Shown here: positions 1-10,576 of the stretch, piece after piece
How the letters are laid out: each line of letters opens with the position of its first letter
Position numbering within the stretch: the stretch's first letter is position 1
NCBI GenBank assembly: GCA_030068145.1
Contig: JAPJBO010001139.1
Location: forward strand, 1-64,000
Direction: 5' to 3'
DNA: 64,000 bases
DNA from: Diplonema papillatum
Taxonomy: Eukaryota > Euglenozoa > Diplonemea > Diplonemida > Diplonemidae
Notes under the pieces: generated by a model
Seen by the model: only the letters and a program-made list of their open reading frames with translations
What the model was told of the DNA's origin: nothing
Databases searched by the model: none
Made by a program: the position numbers and the translations under genes

Positions 1-602
1 GGTTTGTGTTTTTATTTTTTTCTGTATATTTTTTTTGGGGGTAATTATTTTCGGGGGTTCGCGTAACCCTTCTTTTCCGGAAGATAACGTTATCTTTTCT
101 TTTCTCTCTGGCGCTCTTTTTCTCTCTATCTCTCTCTTTGGCTAGCAAAGCGACTATTGCGACCGACACCACGACCACACCCGTAATGAATGTGATCAAG
201 GGCCCCCCACGTTCTACATGTTGAGCAGTGTGAACTTGAAATGCAGGTACCACAGGGGTAAGCTTGCATGTTGAGCAGGGGTTGCCATGTAGCCCGTACC
301 GGTCTAAGCCTTCATTGCAGCTTCCATAAGCACCCCCGTTGGGACGGGTCCGACGGTCCGTTAGTCATCAGCGACATCGGGCGGGAAAAAGTAAATAAAA
401 AGAAAGGGGAAAAATGGGGGTGTGGGTGGATAAGCTCGTGGTAGGTTGTTCGGAAATAAGTACAACCTCAAACTACGCCTAGCACAGGGCCAGGCGGCAT
501 ATACGTGCCTTCATCCTCTCATGTTAGTGTGCGTTCACTCGTACACGGGTGCGGAGTGAAACATAGACCAGCCAGCACCCGATGAGGCTCAAACGACGTG
601 GA
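1..602 (-). other. 3' flank of RT-USP retroelement copy 1
   Basis: No gene is seen here. From about 120 to 515 the sequence is closely related to about 3710-4050, which lies at the same place downstream of the second RT-USP copy. Shared landmarks include CGACCGACACCACGA, GTTGAGCAGGGGTTGCCATG, CTACGCCTAGCACA and GGCCAGGCGG. Because both coding copies read on the minus strand, this is best taken as the 3' untranslated end of the element. The first 120 bases are T-rich with no assignable feature. Confidence 0.6.
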
Positions 603-3401
603 TCAGAATCTCACACCCGCGAGGTGGCAACGTCTCTCATGCGCGCGGAGTCCCCTCAGACCTTGGAACCTCTGGCCATCCCTCGTGCACTCGATGGAGC
701 AGTGTTGACATCGCAGCACCGGGGAACCCGTAAACTGCTGTTCAAACAACTGACCATGCGGTGTCAGACATTGGGAGTCCGGCAAGGGCGGGCAGGGTGG
801 CGAATTACCAAAGGGGCAGAAGGAGTCAGGTGATCCTTCCGACTGCCGGCTCATCAAATTACCGGCTGAACCTGGGGGTGCAGGCAAGTCGGGTAGCCGA
901 TCCTGAGTGGGAAGCACCATGGAGGGTGACGGGGCACGGACAGTCATGTCGTGGGCATTCCGGGGGATCCGGACAAAGGCCGCGAGGTAAACGTCACCCC
1001 ACGGAATGTCGTCGACAGAGGTGACGTGCAGGTCGTCGAAGAGGATCCACCCCGTGTCTTGCGCAACGTACGTGACGTAGTGCCCGCTAGCCGTATCCTC
1101 CCCCATGTGCACCACGACGGCTGCGAGGCGTAGCAGATGGTCCGGCGGTCCGAAGAAGGGGGGCAGTTTCACGTCATTCTGGCGCCTGGCACCGTTTCTC
1201 GTGTAGATGCCAAACTGCATCAGAACACATTCAGCTGTCAGACGGAGATCCATGCTTTCAACCACCGTACCTACAGCCTTGCAGTCGCATACTCTCTCCG
1301 GATTCACAAACCCGTGCACGTGGAGAGAGTCTTCCAGCTTCCTTCCGCAAGGAATTTGCAAACATTGCATTACCTGACTGCTGGAAGAAGTGCGTCCACA
1401 TGCACTACATCGTACTGAGCTGGTCCAGCCGTTCTCCAAGCATGTTACGAAGAGTTGGTAGCCCGGGCAGGGGGTCCCCGTTTCGTCCGGACCCAGCGTC
1501 GCACTAGTCGCGCTGAGTATCGCTACCAGAGCTTCGTGCGCATCGTGCTGCCGTGCATCGCAGAAGTTTGCGAACATGCTCAGGATGGCTTGGACACCCA
1601 TTCTCCGACAATCCCGGCTACGCTGGTCACCACTGTCGCGAGAGCTTGACAGCATGGCAAAGTAAGCCAGGAAGTCCCCGAGAAATCCACGGCAGTTGGG
1701 GAGGTCCTGCGCAAGGCTCCAGTACATCTCTCTGATCGGCCCAACCCGTAGCAGGAGCTGCAGCACCGCACCAAAGAAGCACGTGTTCCCCAGATTCGGG
1801 AGGCCGGCGGGGCCAAACAGCGTCGGATCATGCCTCACGGAAGGCGGGTGTGTACAAACGACTGATCGGTAGCACGTGGATGGAGGGGCAACTGTTAGAA
1901 CCGGTTTGTGGACATTCGAGCGGCGTCGCTTTGAAGCCCGTTGTTCGTCCTCTTCAGCCTTTCGCTTGTGGCCTTTCCGCGTGGACTCACGGGGGGCGGT
2001 CGTGTCAGCCTGTCGGGTCGGTGCTTCGGTGGGCGGTGATCGGGGGGCGTCATCTTCAGCTTCCGGGACAGGTTGGGGGCGGCCATTGTATTTCACGAAG
2101 GGTCTTTCAGCCAGAAGGCGCTCGATCGCAAGGTCCATCGCGGCCGGCTCTGGCAGTGATAGAGTGCGTTCCACCTCGTGAATGAGCCAGAAGAAGTGCC
2201 CCCGCACCTTCCCGCAATGCTCGCCAAATTTGGCCTCTGGGTATGTGTCCAGGAGCCATTTGCGGAATCCACTCTTCAAAACGCTTTTCCGGTAACCACG
2301 CCGCATGAGTTTCAAGACCGTGTTGTTCATTTCGGTCTTGAAATCATATATGTTGTTGGCGATCCTACCGTTGCGAACGAGGGCCCCAATGAGGATGCTC
2401 GAACCGAAGTTTGACGGGGCCGTAGACAGGACTGACGTGTACGCGAGGGGGCGGTACGGGTAGGCTTTCGCCTTGTCCAAGACCGACAGTCGCATGTATC
2501 GCCTTCCAGACGCGGAGACCTCATGTCGTAACCGTATGCCAAGGAAAGTCGCATCCCCTACGCATGCATTCGTCTGCTTGTACCCCATGCTGTAGATGGA
2601 CTCGGGAGGGGGTTTCGTCCCGAAACAGAGCAGGTCATCTATAAAACGGCGCGTCATGCTGAGGAGTGTAGCCCGCCGGATGTCCCTTTCAGCCAGGAGT
2701 CTCATCATGTACCTCTTCTCCTTTGCGTAGCAGAAGAGATTGGCAATGTCTGGGGAGGCGTTAGCGCCCATCGGGATGCCCAATATTTGCCGCATGAGGA
2801 TGCCGTTCACCAGTACGTACGTGTTCGCCAGGCAGAAAGCGAGGAGGGCCTTGAGGTCGTGTGCAGAATATGCTGCCTGCTGTGAGCTCAGATCCGTCAA
2901 CAGCATGAACGCAAAACAACGTTTCTTCTTCTGCGGCCCATGTTGGCTCTTCGGTCGTACTAGGACCAGTTCATCAACCCGAACGCCGAGCCGTTCGGCC
3001 TCCGCTGCAAAGGCTTCGTCGATGGTACCAGCGATTTCCTCCAGCAGTTCCTCGAGTCCCAGCTGGTCGTACATGGTCGTGAAATCCCATGTACCCGCGA
3101 CCAGGCCCGAGAGCTCGTCAACATGCGTCTTCAGAAAGAAGGCGGTGTCGTCACTGGACTCCGTGATCCAGAAGAATCTAAACCCGGTCGCGTTGAATCG
3201 GTCGTTGTCCTCCCTCCGTAGGATCTCCATGACTGATTTCAACAGACCCGTTAGATCCAGCTGTGCATCCGTCGTCGATGAAAATGTTGCATCGGGGCGG
3301 CGTGTTTCGCGTTCAGGAAAAGTCTCCCCCGGGCCCACAGTGTTTTTGCGGGAGACCCCGGCGATGTACCGCATGGTTATCACCTCCTTGTGTAGTTTCA
3401 A
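603..3401 (-). CDS. Retroelement polyprotein: reverse transcriptase + ubiquitin-specific protease + C2H2 finger (copy 1)
   Basis: About 932 residues are open. The start of the reading (LKLHK...MRYIAGVS, residues 1-17) resembles the fingers motif of non-LTR-type RTs. Motif A is TWDFTTMYDQL with Asp106, motif B is GIPMGANASPDIANLF (208-223), motif C is RRFIDDLLCF with the Asp pair at 255-256, and FLGIRLR (286-292) fits motif D. A basic linker (about 450-500, KRKAEED..KRRR) looks like a nuclear signal. Residues about 530-815 form a USP (peptidase C19) domain: Cys541 in NLGNTCFF, QHDAHE at 618-623, CxxC zinc ligands at 665/668, His774 in SGHYVTYV and the Asp of WILFDD near 789. The last ~35 residues hold a C2H2-like finger (CQHC...HERRCH). 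No GIY-YIG or AP endonuclease is visible. The motif style is closer to Penelope-like or telomerase-like RTs than to LTR elements, but the clade is not settled. Sequence upstream of the reading also looks coding, so this copy is probably incomplete and old. Confidence 0.85.
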   Translation of the reverse strand: MKLHKEVITMRYIAGVSRKNTVGPGETFPERETRRPDATFSSTTDAQLDLTGLLKSVMEILRREDNDRFNATGFRFFWITESSDDTAFFLKTHVDELSGLVAGTWDFTTMYDQLGLEELLEEIAGTIDEAFAAEAERLGVRVDELVLVRPKSQHGPQKKKRCFAFMLLTDLSSQQAAYSAHDLKALLAFCLANTYVLVNGILMRQILGIPMGANASPDIANLFCYAKEKRYMMRLLAERDIRRATLLSMTRRFIDDLLCFGTKPPPESIYSMGYKQTNACVGDATFLGIRLRHEVSASGRRYMRLSVLDKAKAYPYRPLAYTSVLSTAPSNFGSSILIGALVRNGRIANNIYDFKTEMNNTVLKLMRRGYRKSVLKSGFRKWLLDTYPEAKFGEHCGKVRGHFFWLIHEVERTLSLPEPAAMDLAIERLLAERPFVKYNGRPQPVPEAEDDAPRSPPTEAPTRQADTTAPRESTRKGHKRKAEEDEQRASKRRRSNVHKPVLTVAPPSTCYRSVVCTHPPSVRHDPTLFGPAGLPNLGNTCFFGAVLQLLLRVGPIREMYWSLAQDLPNCRGFLGDFLAYFAMLSSSRDSGDQRSRDCRRMGVQAILSMFANFCDARQHDAHEALVAILSATSATLGPDETGTPCPGYQLFVTCLENGWTSSVRCSACGRTSSSSQVMQCLQIPCGRKLEDSLHVHGFVNPERVCDCKAVGTVVESMDLRLTAECVLMQFGIYTRNGARRQNDVKLPPFFGPPDHLLRLAAVVVHMGEDTASGHYVTYVAQDTGWILFDDLHVTSVDDIPWGDVYLAAFVRIPRNAHDMTVRAPSPSMVLPTQDRLPDLPAPPGSAGNLMSRQSEGSPDSFCPFGNSPPCPPLPDSQCLTPHGQLFEQQFTGSPVLRCQHCSIECTRDGQRFQGLRGLRAHERRCHLAGVRF

Positions 3402-3699
3402 GGTGCCATAAAGGTAGGGGGGAGGGTGTTCGTGGGGCTCAGCCCTTTTTGCTCCAGGTACGTCTTGTGATCTGCTACGACTTCTTCCGGTGTCTTCTCG
3501 CTCGGGGCGTAGTTCACGCTGTGGTTAACCTTCGTGTACAGATCCTGGGGGGGGGGGGGGGGGGGGGGGGGGGGTCGTTGTTGTTGGTGCTGGTTTTGTG
3601 GGATGTAGTAGGGGAAAGAAAAATTCTTTTTGCGGTGGTCTCCGCTGGCCTGGTAGTCCGTGCTACCTCCTTTCTTTTACACTCGTTCTCTTCTCTACT
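3402..3699 (-). other. Junction between the two RT-USP copies
   Basis: This stretch separates the 5' side of copy 1 from the 3' end of copy 2. It includes coding-like sequence related to the element and then the G run at 3547-3574. No separate gene is supported. Confidence 0.45.
3547..3574. repeat. Poly-G run
   Basis: A run of about 28 G lies at the junction of the two RT-USP copies. Several other G or C runs in this window also sit on mobile-element boundaries. Confidence 0.9.
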
Positions 3700-4220
3700 C
3701 ACTACTGTACGTACTCTTTCGCTCTTTTTACTCTCTTTGGCTAGCCAAAACAAAAGACTTCTGCGACCGACACCACGAACACATTCGCAATGAATGTGGC
3801 CCTGGCCCCCCACGTGCATACATGTTGAGCAGGGGTTGCCATGTAGCCCGTATCGGTCTAAGTCAACACTGTTACTTTCATGGGATGTTCACCGGGGAAG
3901 GGTCTGACCTAACCGTTAGTCAACAGCAACGTCGAAAAGGGGAGGGGGAAAGAAGATAGAAAATCGGTGGGGTTGACAAGCTCGTAAGTGGTTGTTTGTA
4001 GATCAGTACAACCTTAAACTACGCCTAGCACACGGCCAGGCGGTCTTTAACGAACCTCCAGTACATTAAACGCAAGTCGGCAGGTCGTCATCAGACGCGG
4101 CACGAAAAGCAAACTTCGCCGACGCAGCACTTCAGCAATGCGTCCTCTTATTTACAGTGGGCACCGTACCTGAACTCAGCCCCGCTAGGCCGAGATTCCG
4201 GCTGTTCCGCAGGGCATACA
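3700..4220 (-). other. 3' flank of RT-USP copy 2, repeat of 120-515
   Basis: This holds the same landmarks as 120-515 (GGCTAGC, CGACCGACACCACGA, TTGAGCAGGGGTTGCCATG, CTACGCCTAGCACA), so it is the downstream end of the second copy. It lies just upstream of copy 1 on the minus strand, giving a head-to-tail arrangement. Confidence 0.65.
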
Positions 4221-6255
4221 TCACTCCCCGAAGTTGACGTACGTGCAGAGACGTTCGTGCACATGCAGGCCTCTGAGGCCCCGGAACAATCGACCGTCCT
4301 TGGTGCGGTCGGTGAAGCAGCGCTTGCAGCGCAGTTCCGGGGGGTCCTTGGGCTGTTCAGGTGGCTGGTCGTGTGCTGCCAAAGCGGCGTCGGGGGGCAT
4401 GGGTTGGCAAGATTCCAGATTCGCGTCGGTACAGGGCGGACTAGAAGGTATCAGCGGGACCTGCGGTGGGACTGTTGTTGCCATCATAGTAGGTGATGGC
4501 AAGCGTTCGACCACCTCGTGGGACGCATTGGGGATTCGTACGTATGCGGCGAGGTATATGTCAGTCCAAGGAACGTTGTCGACGTGCAAGACTCGTTCGT
4601 CATCGAAAAGCGTCCATTGCATCCCTTGCAAGACGTATGTGACAAAATGGCCGCTTGTCGTATTTTGTCCCGTGTGTACAACCACCGCGGAAAGGCGTAG
4701 TGTGCCGTCCGGCAGTCGCAGGAGGAGCGGTAGGGAAGCGTCATTCCGTAGTCTCGCACCATCGCTTGCGTAAATGCCGAACTGCAACAGCAGGCACTCG
4801 GACGCCACATGCACGTTCATGGTCTCCACAACGGATCCAGCAGCTCCGCAGTCACACCTCCTCTCCGGATTCATAATTCCACGAACACAGAATGCGTCCT
4901 CCACCGGCCTTCCACGAGGGACTTGAAGACACCGTACCAGTTGATGACGGGTGGATGTGGCGCCACAGGTGATACATCGTGTTGTTGTCGTCATCGTGTT
5001 CTCCAGGCACGTCTGGAAAAGCCGCCAATCCGGACAAGCCTCCGTCGTCTCGTCCGGCCCTAGGGAGCTGTCTGTCCTATCCAGAATTGCAACCAAAGCC
5101 TCGTGCGCGTCGTGCTGTCGCGCATCGCAGAACATTGGGAGCATGGCGAGGATTGTTTCAGCCCCTATCCTTCGGCTGTCTTGGCTGAGCTGGCTCCTCC
5201 CCGAGCGCGAGCTTACCAGTAGGACGAAGTACGTCAAGAACTCCTTCAGGAACCCCCGGAAATTCAGAGGATTCTGCGCAAGACTGTAATACATGTTCTC
5301 GATCGGTTCCACACGCAACAAGAGCTGCAGTACCGCATTGAGAAAACAAGTATTCCCAAGGTTCGGGAGGCCGGCAGGCTCAAACGGTGACGGGTCGAAC
5401 ATGCGGGAGGGCCGTTGGATACAAATGACAGCTTGGCGGCCGACAGCGGGTGATGATTCCAGCATGTCAGGCACTGCATGGGACACGTCGCAGCGCCGTT
5501 TCGGTCCAGGCTGAGCAGCCTCATCGTCTCTGCGCTTGCGCTTTCCTTTAGTAGTCCCATCCTGGGGCACAAGATCACGACGCTGCTTCAAAGTTCGATG
5601 GAGCCGTAGAGAGCACGGATGTGTACGCCAAGGGCTGGTATCGGTATGCCTTCGCTTTGTCGAGGACTGACAGGCGCATGTATCTCCTCCCGGACATCTC
5701 GGAGACTTCATGTCGAATCCGAATACCGAGGAAAGTGGCGTCCCCAACCTCGGCGTTTGTCTGTTTGTACCTCATGTTGTACACAGATTCCGGTGGGGGT
5801 TTTGTGCCGAAACACAACAGATCGTCAATGAAGCGGCGTGTCAGGCTAAGCAATGCTGCACGTTGCGTGTCCCTGTCTTCCAAGAGTCGCATCATGTATT
5901 TCCGCTCTTTCGCATAGCAAAAGAGGTTGGCGATGTCCGGGGAAGCGTTCGCACCCATTGGGATGCCTAGCGTCTGCCTCATGAGAACCCTATTGACCAG
6001 AACATAGGTATTCACCAGGCAGAAAGACAAGAGGGTCTTGAGCTCCTGCGCCGAATACGCTGCTTCATGTGACCGTACCTCCGCGTTTACCTTAAAGGCG
6101 AAACAGCGCTTCTTACGAGTCGGCCCGTGTTGGCTCTTCGGACGTACTAATACGAGTCTTCCCGCGTCCACGTTCAAACGTGCAGCCTCCGCCGCGAAGG
6201 CCTCATTAATCGTGTCCGCAACCGCATTAAGAAGCTCCTCAAGCTCCAGGGGGGA
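4221..6255 (-). pseudogene. RT-USP retroelement copy 2, broken and shorter
   Basis: This is a second, diverged copy of the element at 603-3401 in the same orientation. The RT part reads GIPMGANASPDIANLF and RRFIDDLLCFGTKPPPESVY. The USP part keeps Cys in NLGNTCFLNA, QHDAHE, His in SGHFVTYV and the FDD motif. The C2H2-like finger (CKRCF...HERLC) is kept at the end. The copy is broken in a few places and lacks its N-terminal RT region, which stops where the inverted-repeat transposon at 6256 begins. The two copies differ at many silent and replacement sites, so they are not a recent duplication, yet the protease residues are kept in both. Confidence 0.8.
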
Positions 6256-7464
6256 GGGGGGGTCAAAAGCTGTCAAAATAGGTCATTTTTTTGGGAACCA
6301 CATAGGGGCTCCTAAAAGGCAATACAATTTGGTAAACCGCCCCAAAACCGTATAGAAATGCCTAAAACATGCTTTTTGGCTGCTGAAGTGCCCCGAAAAG
6401 GCCTTTTTACGAGTGCCCAATTTTTGGACTCAGGGTGGACACCGTTTGGTACCGGTGTTCTTCTTTTTAGGTGACAACCCCAAAAATAGTGACAGCATGA
6501 ACCGAAGAAGGAAAACAACACTGCCCAAACCTATGTATTTTTACTCAAAAGACTTTCCTGAGAGTTGGGGATGGTGGGGCTTCGTAGGAGGCATTGACAA
6601 GCGACTCAATGAGGTACGGCTTCGTAACGTGCCGCCCCCTCGAGTCCTTGACGTCAGCGCCAGCTTTCGTAGTGGCCTGTGTCGTGTAGCGTGCTACCGC
6701 AAGCTGCAGATACCCTGCCCTGAGCTGCTATGTCGTGGCAGTCCTATAAATCCACCGCCGAACCTTTTCGTTCAAGTCCAGTTTTCTATTTTTGTTCAAG
6801 CTCAACGTGCGTTGGGGTTAGGTACCAGAGATACACCCCGGTGACCAGTATTGTCTTCCGTGCGTGTGCAATGCGACCCTTTCGGGGTGGTGTACGAAAG
6901 GCGAACTTGAATAAAAGACACTGTCGCGTGCATCCCTTCAACAAAAACGTTGGGATCTGGAAAATCCCACTACGGATGAGAGCATCTCATTGTTTTTCTC
7001 GGAAAGACATCGAACTTTGTGAATATCGCTCCAGCAGAAGTTCGGGGAAGAGCTGCTGCCTGCGGTGTCAACAACACCTCAGCTTGCGCAAGACTCAGAG
7101 AGCCTTTTGGGACGTTGTTAACCATCCAGACGAGCAACGTTCATAGCTGCCTTCCTCCTGGGTGTCGTTTGCCCTTTTGTTGCTTCCATTTGTGGCTGCC
7201 TGCACGTGATTGTAGCCTCATCTTTGCATGGTATGAACAGTGAAGCACACACACAGGCTGCTAGCCGGTACCAAACGGTGTCCACCCTAAAACCATCAAC
7301 TAATACACCCCCCCCTGGGCCATTTTCCATGAAACTTCCCCCAAAAACACGTTTCCGGGCATTTCTGAGGCGGGTTGCATGTTTTTTTAGCCTTAAACTG
7401 CCGTTAAGTCTACAGGCTGAAAATGTCACCATTTTGACGCAAAAAAAGACCTTTTGACCCCCCC
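6256..7464. mobile_element. Non-autonomous TIR DNA transposon (family T2)
   Basis: The left end GGGGGGGTCAAAAG is mirrored by CTTTTGACCCCCCC at the right end. Further in, GGTGGACACCGTTTGGTACC (from about 6433) is matched by its reverse complement at about 7247-7266. Imperfect terminal inverted repeats therefore span roughly 190 bp. No transposase is recognised between them. The left end abuts the truncated RT-USP copy 2, and the right end abuts element T1 at 7467. Confidence 0.65.
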
Positions 7465-7466
7465 TA

Positions 7467-8702
7467 GGGCTAAGTTGGATGGAAACGCCGTTTCTTTTAG
7501 TTTTTTCGAAATATGGAAACGGAAACGGAAACGGAAACGTTTCCGTTTCTTTTAAAAGAAACGCCGGAAGGCTCCTCATGCTGAGGGGTCCTATAGGATA
7601 CCACTTCGCGGGTCCTTCTGTGTGTCCGTCGGGTGTCCGTTTCCAGCCAAATTTTGGCTTTCCTTTCAGAGGGCGGGATCACCTTCTTCTTTTGGTCTAC
7701 CAGCAGGCACTTTTCTTCCTCCGTCTCGGCCCCTTCTTGTGTGTCGTCGCGGTCTCGTTTGTGCAGAGCAGTCGCTGATGCTCACCGCTTTCTTTCGTCG
7801 GCGATCTGACACGAGCAAATAGGTAACCACAAGCTAATGATGCAGAATGTCGTCACATGCGGATGCTGAGGTTTTCTGACACCAGATTCCACTCTTCAGT
7901 GCCTACCACTTCGTCCTCTGCTGCTTCCAACCCGCGTTCTCATGTTTACTTGTATCGGTGGCCGTGCCGAGTGGGGCTTTTTGAATCTGCCGTCCTCTTC
8001 TGCGAGGTGAGAGGTGAGAAGGGCACACGTATGCCGGGGCAATGTTAAACCCGCCAGAAAAGCGATGGCCACGCAGTAACGTGTGCGGCATCGCTTGCCA
8101 CAGTGCACCTTGCATACGACGACGGGTGGCAACCGTCACGAAGGGGCACCATCGGGCGGTGTTGTCGGAGCATAGACAGCGACGGCAGGAAGAACCCCAC
8201 CGACAATGATTGCACTCCCTCTTTGTCTTACGCCGCCGAAAAACCCCGGTCTTGTAGCCTGTGGCGCGGCGGTGCTCCCGCTGTCCTGAACGATCGTATC
8301 TGTATAGCCTATTATTGGAAGCGGATGTGCTTTCTCGATCGTCTTCAGCGCGTTGGCCAACGGCCTCGCATAACAGAGCATCGTCGCCACAACAGCCATT
8401 GGTATAAAAGCTGCAGACCTCAAAGTCATCACAACCGGATGCGTGTGGTTGCGTCTGCTCCACGCGGTCGCAACTCTTATGCTTCATTCCGCCCTCTTTT
8501 TCGGAGCCTCCTTGTCCATGGTTTCCCACTGGATTGCGGGGTCCGCCGTTCGGAACACATTTCCGGTCGGACCTTCAGCCAGTATACTAGTGGCATACCA
8601 GCCGTTTCTTTTGAAAAGAAACGGCGTTTCCATCCACCGCCAAAAAGAAGGAAACGGAAACGGAAACGGAAACGTTTCCAACGTTTCCATCCTACATAGC
8701 CC
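7467..8702. mobile_element. TIR DNA transposon T1, copy 1 (TA target duplication)
   Basis: The ends are GGGCTAAGTTGGATGGAAAC on the left and, reversed, GGGCTATGTAGGATGGAAAC on the right, each flanked by TA (7465-7466 and 8703-8704). Just inside lie GGAAAC arrays and a second inverted pair around AAGAAACGGCGTTTCC. No transposase is recognised, so it is non-autonomous. TA duplication suggests a Tc1/mariner-type mobilising enzyme, which is an inference. A second copy at 49326-50561 has the same total length but an inverted internal segment. Confidence 0.85.
8004..8207. other. Segment inverted relative to T1 copy 2
   Basis: This block starts GAGGTGAGAGGTGAGAAGG and ends CACCGACAAT. In the other T1 copy (49924-50097) the same sequence is present as its reverse complement between matching flanks, with a few small insertions and deletions. 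Confidence 0.85.
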
Positions 8703-8719
8703 TAGGGGGGGGTGCGCAC

Positions 8720-10576
8720 CTGGTCGCCGCCCGGGTTGCGCGCGTCGACTTCGGCCCGCCGCTGGGCGGCCCACGCCCGCGCGCCTTCGACCAAGAACGG
8801 GTGGCTGCAGACGGCGCGCAGCTGCGGGATGACCCTCGCGACGCTGGTCGTGGGGTGCGCCGCCCCGGCCCCGCCGCTCGGCTCCGCGCGCAGGAGCAGC
8901 TCCCGGTTCTTCCGGAGCACAGCGCCGTACACCATCTTCTGGAACCCCGTCAGCTCCACGTTGATGTGCGTGTCCGTCCGATCAGGCAAAATGTCACCCA
9001 GCGCCTCGTCCTTCGTCCTTCTGAGGAGGTAAGGACGGATTCGGTCTTTCAAAGTTCCAAAGCCCCCGGCTGCGCCCCCATCTTCCGAGAGCGCGACGGA
9101 GTCCCGCAGAGCGGCGAAAGACTGCCGTTCCGACAACGCGAACGTTGCGGGCGACGCGATGTGGAGCAGAGCCCAGAGCTCCTCGAGGTTGTTCTGGACG
9201 GGCGTGCCTGTGAGCAGGAACTTGTGCCGGGCGAGGGCCCGCTTCGCCAGCCCCCAAAGCTGCCCTGCCGAGTTTTTGAGCCGGTGGGCCTCGTCGAACA
9301 CGACGACGGCCCAGTGCCGGGCCGAGAGCCCCGCCTCCCTCTCCCGGGCGAACGTCTCGTACGTGGTGACGACCACGTGCGGCGTGACCGGCAGCCCCTT
9401 TTTGGCCGGCAGGATCTCGCACGCCGCGATGGCTCGGCTCTCCGGCTTCCCGTGGTAGCACACGTGCGTGAGGACGCCCCACGTGTCGAGCTCCTTTTCC
9501 CAGTGACTCAGCAGGGAGAGGGGCACCACGATCAAATGCGGGCCCAGCGACCGACCGGACTGCGCGAGGCCATTCAGGAAAGAGATGGTCTGCAGCGTCT
9601 TCCCGAGCCCCATATCATCGCCGAGGATGCCTCCGTCACCCACCGCGTAGCGCTGCTCGTACCACGCAACGCCCTGCCGCTGGAAGCCGTGCAGATGCGC
9701 GCCCGCAGACTTCAGCGGGACCGTGAGTTTTCGCTTCACGAAGCCGTCGTGCTTCTTCAGCAGCGACGCCGGCACGTCGTCGTAGCTCTCCCAGGTGCAC
9801 GACGCGTGTGGGAGTCCCGACCAAAGGACGAGTGCTTTTCGCGTGTCCGGAGACAGTTCGACCACCCGCTTCATGGTGGTGTACTCCTTGGGGAAGGGTT
9901 CTGGGTCTGGGGGGATGTCCGGGGCGGCGAGGTCGATTTTGCGGTCGGTGAGGTACTTGTTGACTTTGGCCTGCAGCTTCGCGGGGTCGAAGGTGGCGTG
10001 GGCCTCGTCGACGGTCCACCAGCGCGCCTTCGTGTAGCTCCGGCCCTTGAGCTTGAGGAGGTACTCCTCGTGCTCGTGCTGGACGCGGCGCATGGTCAGC
10101 ACGGCTTGCAGGGTGGGGCCGCCGCCGGGGATGAGGATGTCCGAAAATCCGCTTGATGCGACGGTGCTGCCGTCTCGCGCGCGTGCCACCGGCCGCCTTC
10201 TTCTGTTCTTCCTCTTGTCCCCCGAGCTACTACTCGAAGACGAAGAAGAAGAAGAAGAAGAAGAAGAGGGGGGAGGAGACAGCGTGTTCGACGCGGAACC
10301 AGCGTCCGAGCGTCCTTTCGACGGCGAAATCACTATTGATCCCTCGCCGCCGCCGGGCCGCGCCGCCTGCTGCCCTGAGACCAGTCTTGCTGCCGCTGCT
10401 GCTGCTGCTGCCGCTGCTGCTGCGGGGATCCCGCGCACCTCGCGGTTCGTCCTGCCGTCGACGAACGCGCCGCTGTGCTCGCCGCTGCCGATCTGCGTCG
10501 ACACCGTCCCCGTCGGCGCGTACACCAGCACCTCCTCCGGCTTCTTCTGCCACTGGAAGTTCGGGATGCTCACCAT
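8720..10576 (-). CDS. CHD-type SNF2 chromatin remodeller, N-terminal part (exon)
   Basis: 619 codons are open from ATG at 10576, with an in-frame stop shortly upstream. The protein has low-complexity Ala (52-63) and Ser (about 104-118, from GAA/TCT-type repeats) tracts, chromodomain-like segments near 165-190 (EEYLLKLKGRSYTKARWW) and 235-265 (KALVLWSGLPHASCTWES), then the SNF2 ATPase lobe 1. That lobe shows the Walker A motif GDDMGLGKT (319-327), DEAH (428-431) and LTGTPVQNN (455-463). These are the hallmarks of CHD1-like ATP-dependent nucleosome remodellers acting in the nucleus. The second helicase lobe is missing. Coding stops at a possible donor CAG|GTGCGC (8720/8719), and transposon T1 begins 15 bases further on. 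The gene may continue in exons left of the window behind inserted transposons, or may be cut off by them. It has no closely spaced host neighbour. Confidence 0.85.

Noticed and set aside
603-3401. Host ubiquitin protease gene with an unrelated RT insertion
   Set aside because: A second diverged copy has the same RT-USP order and the same 3' region, so the two travel together.
7903-8529. 208-codon frame inside T1
   Set aside because: It spans the inversion breakpoints, is not kept in the other T1 copy and shows no domain.
8801-10156. Plus-strand 450-codon frame opposite the CHD exon
   Set aside because: It is a shadow of a GC-rich coding exon. Only the minus strand shows helicase motifs.
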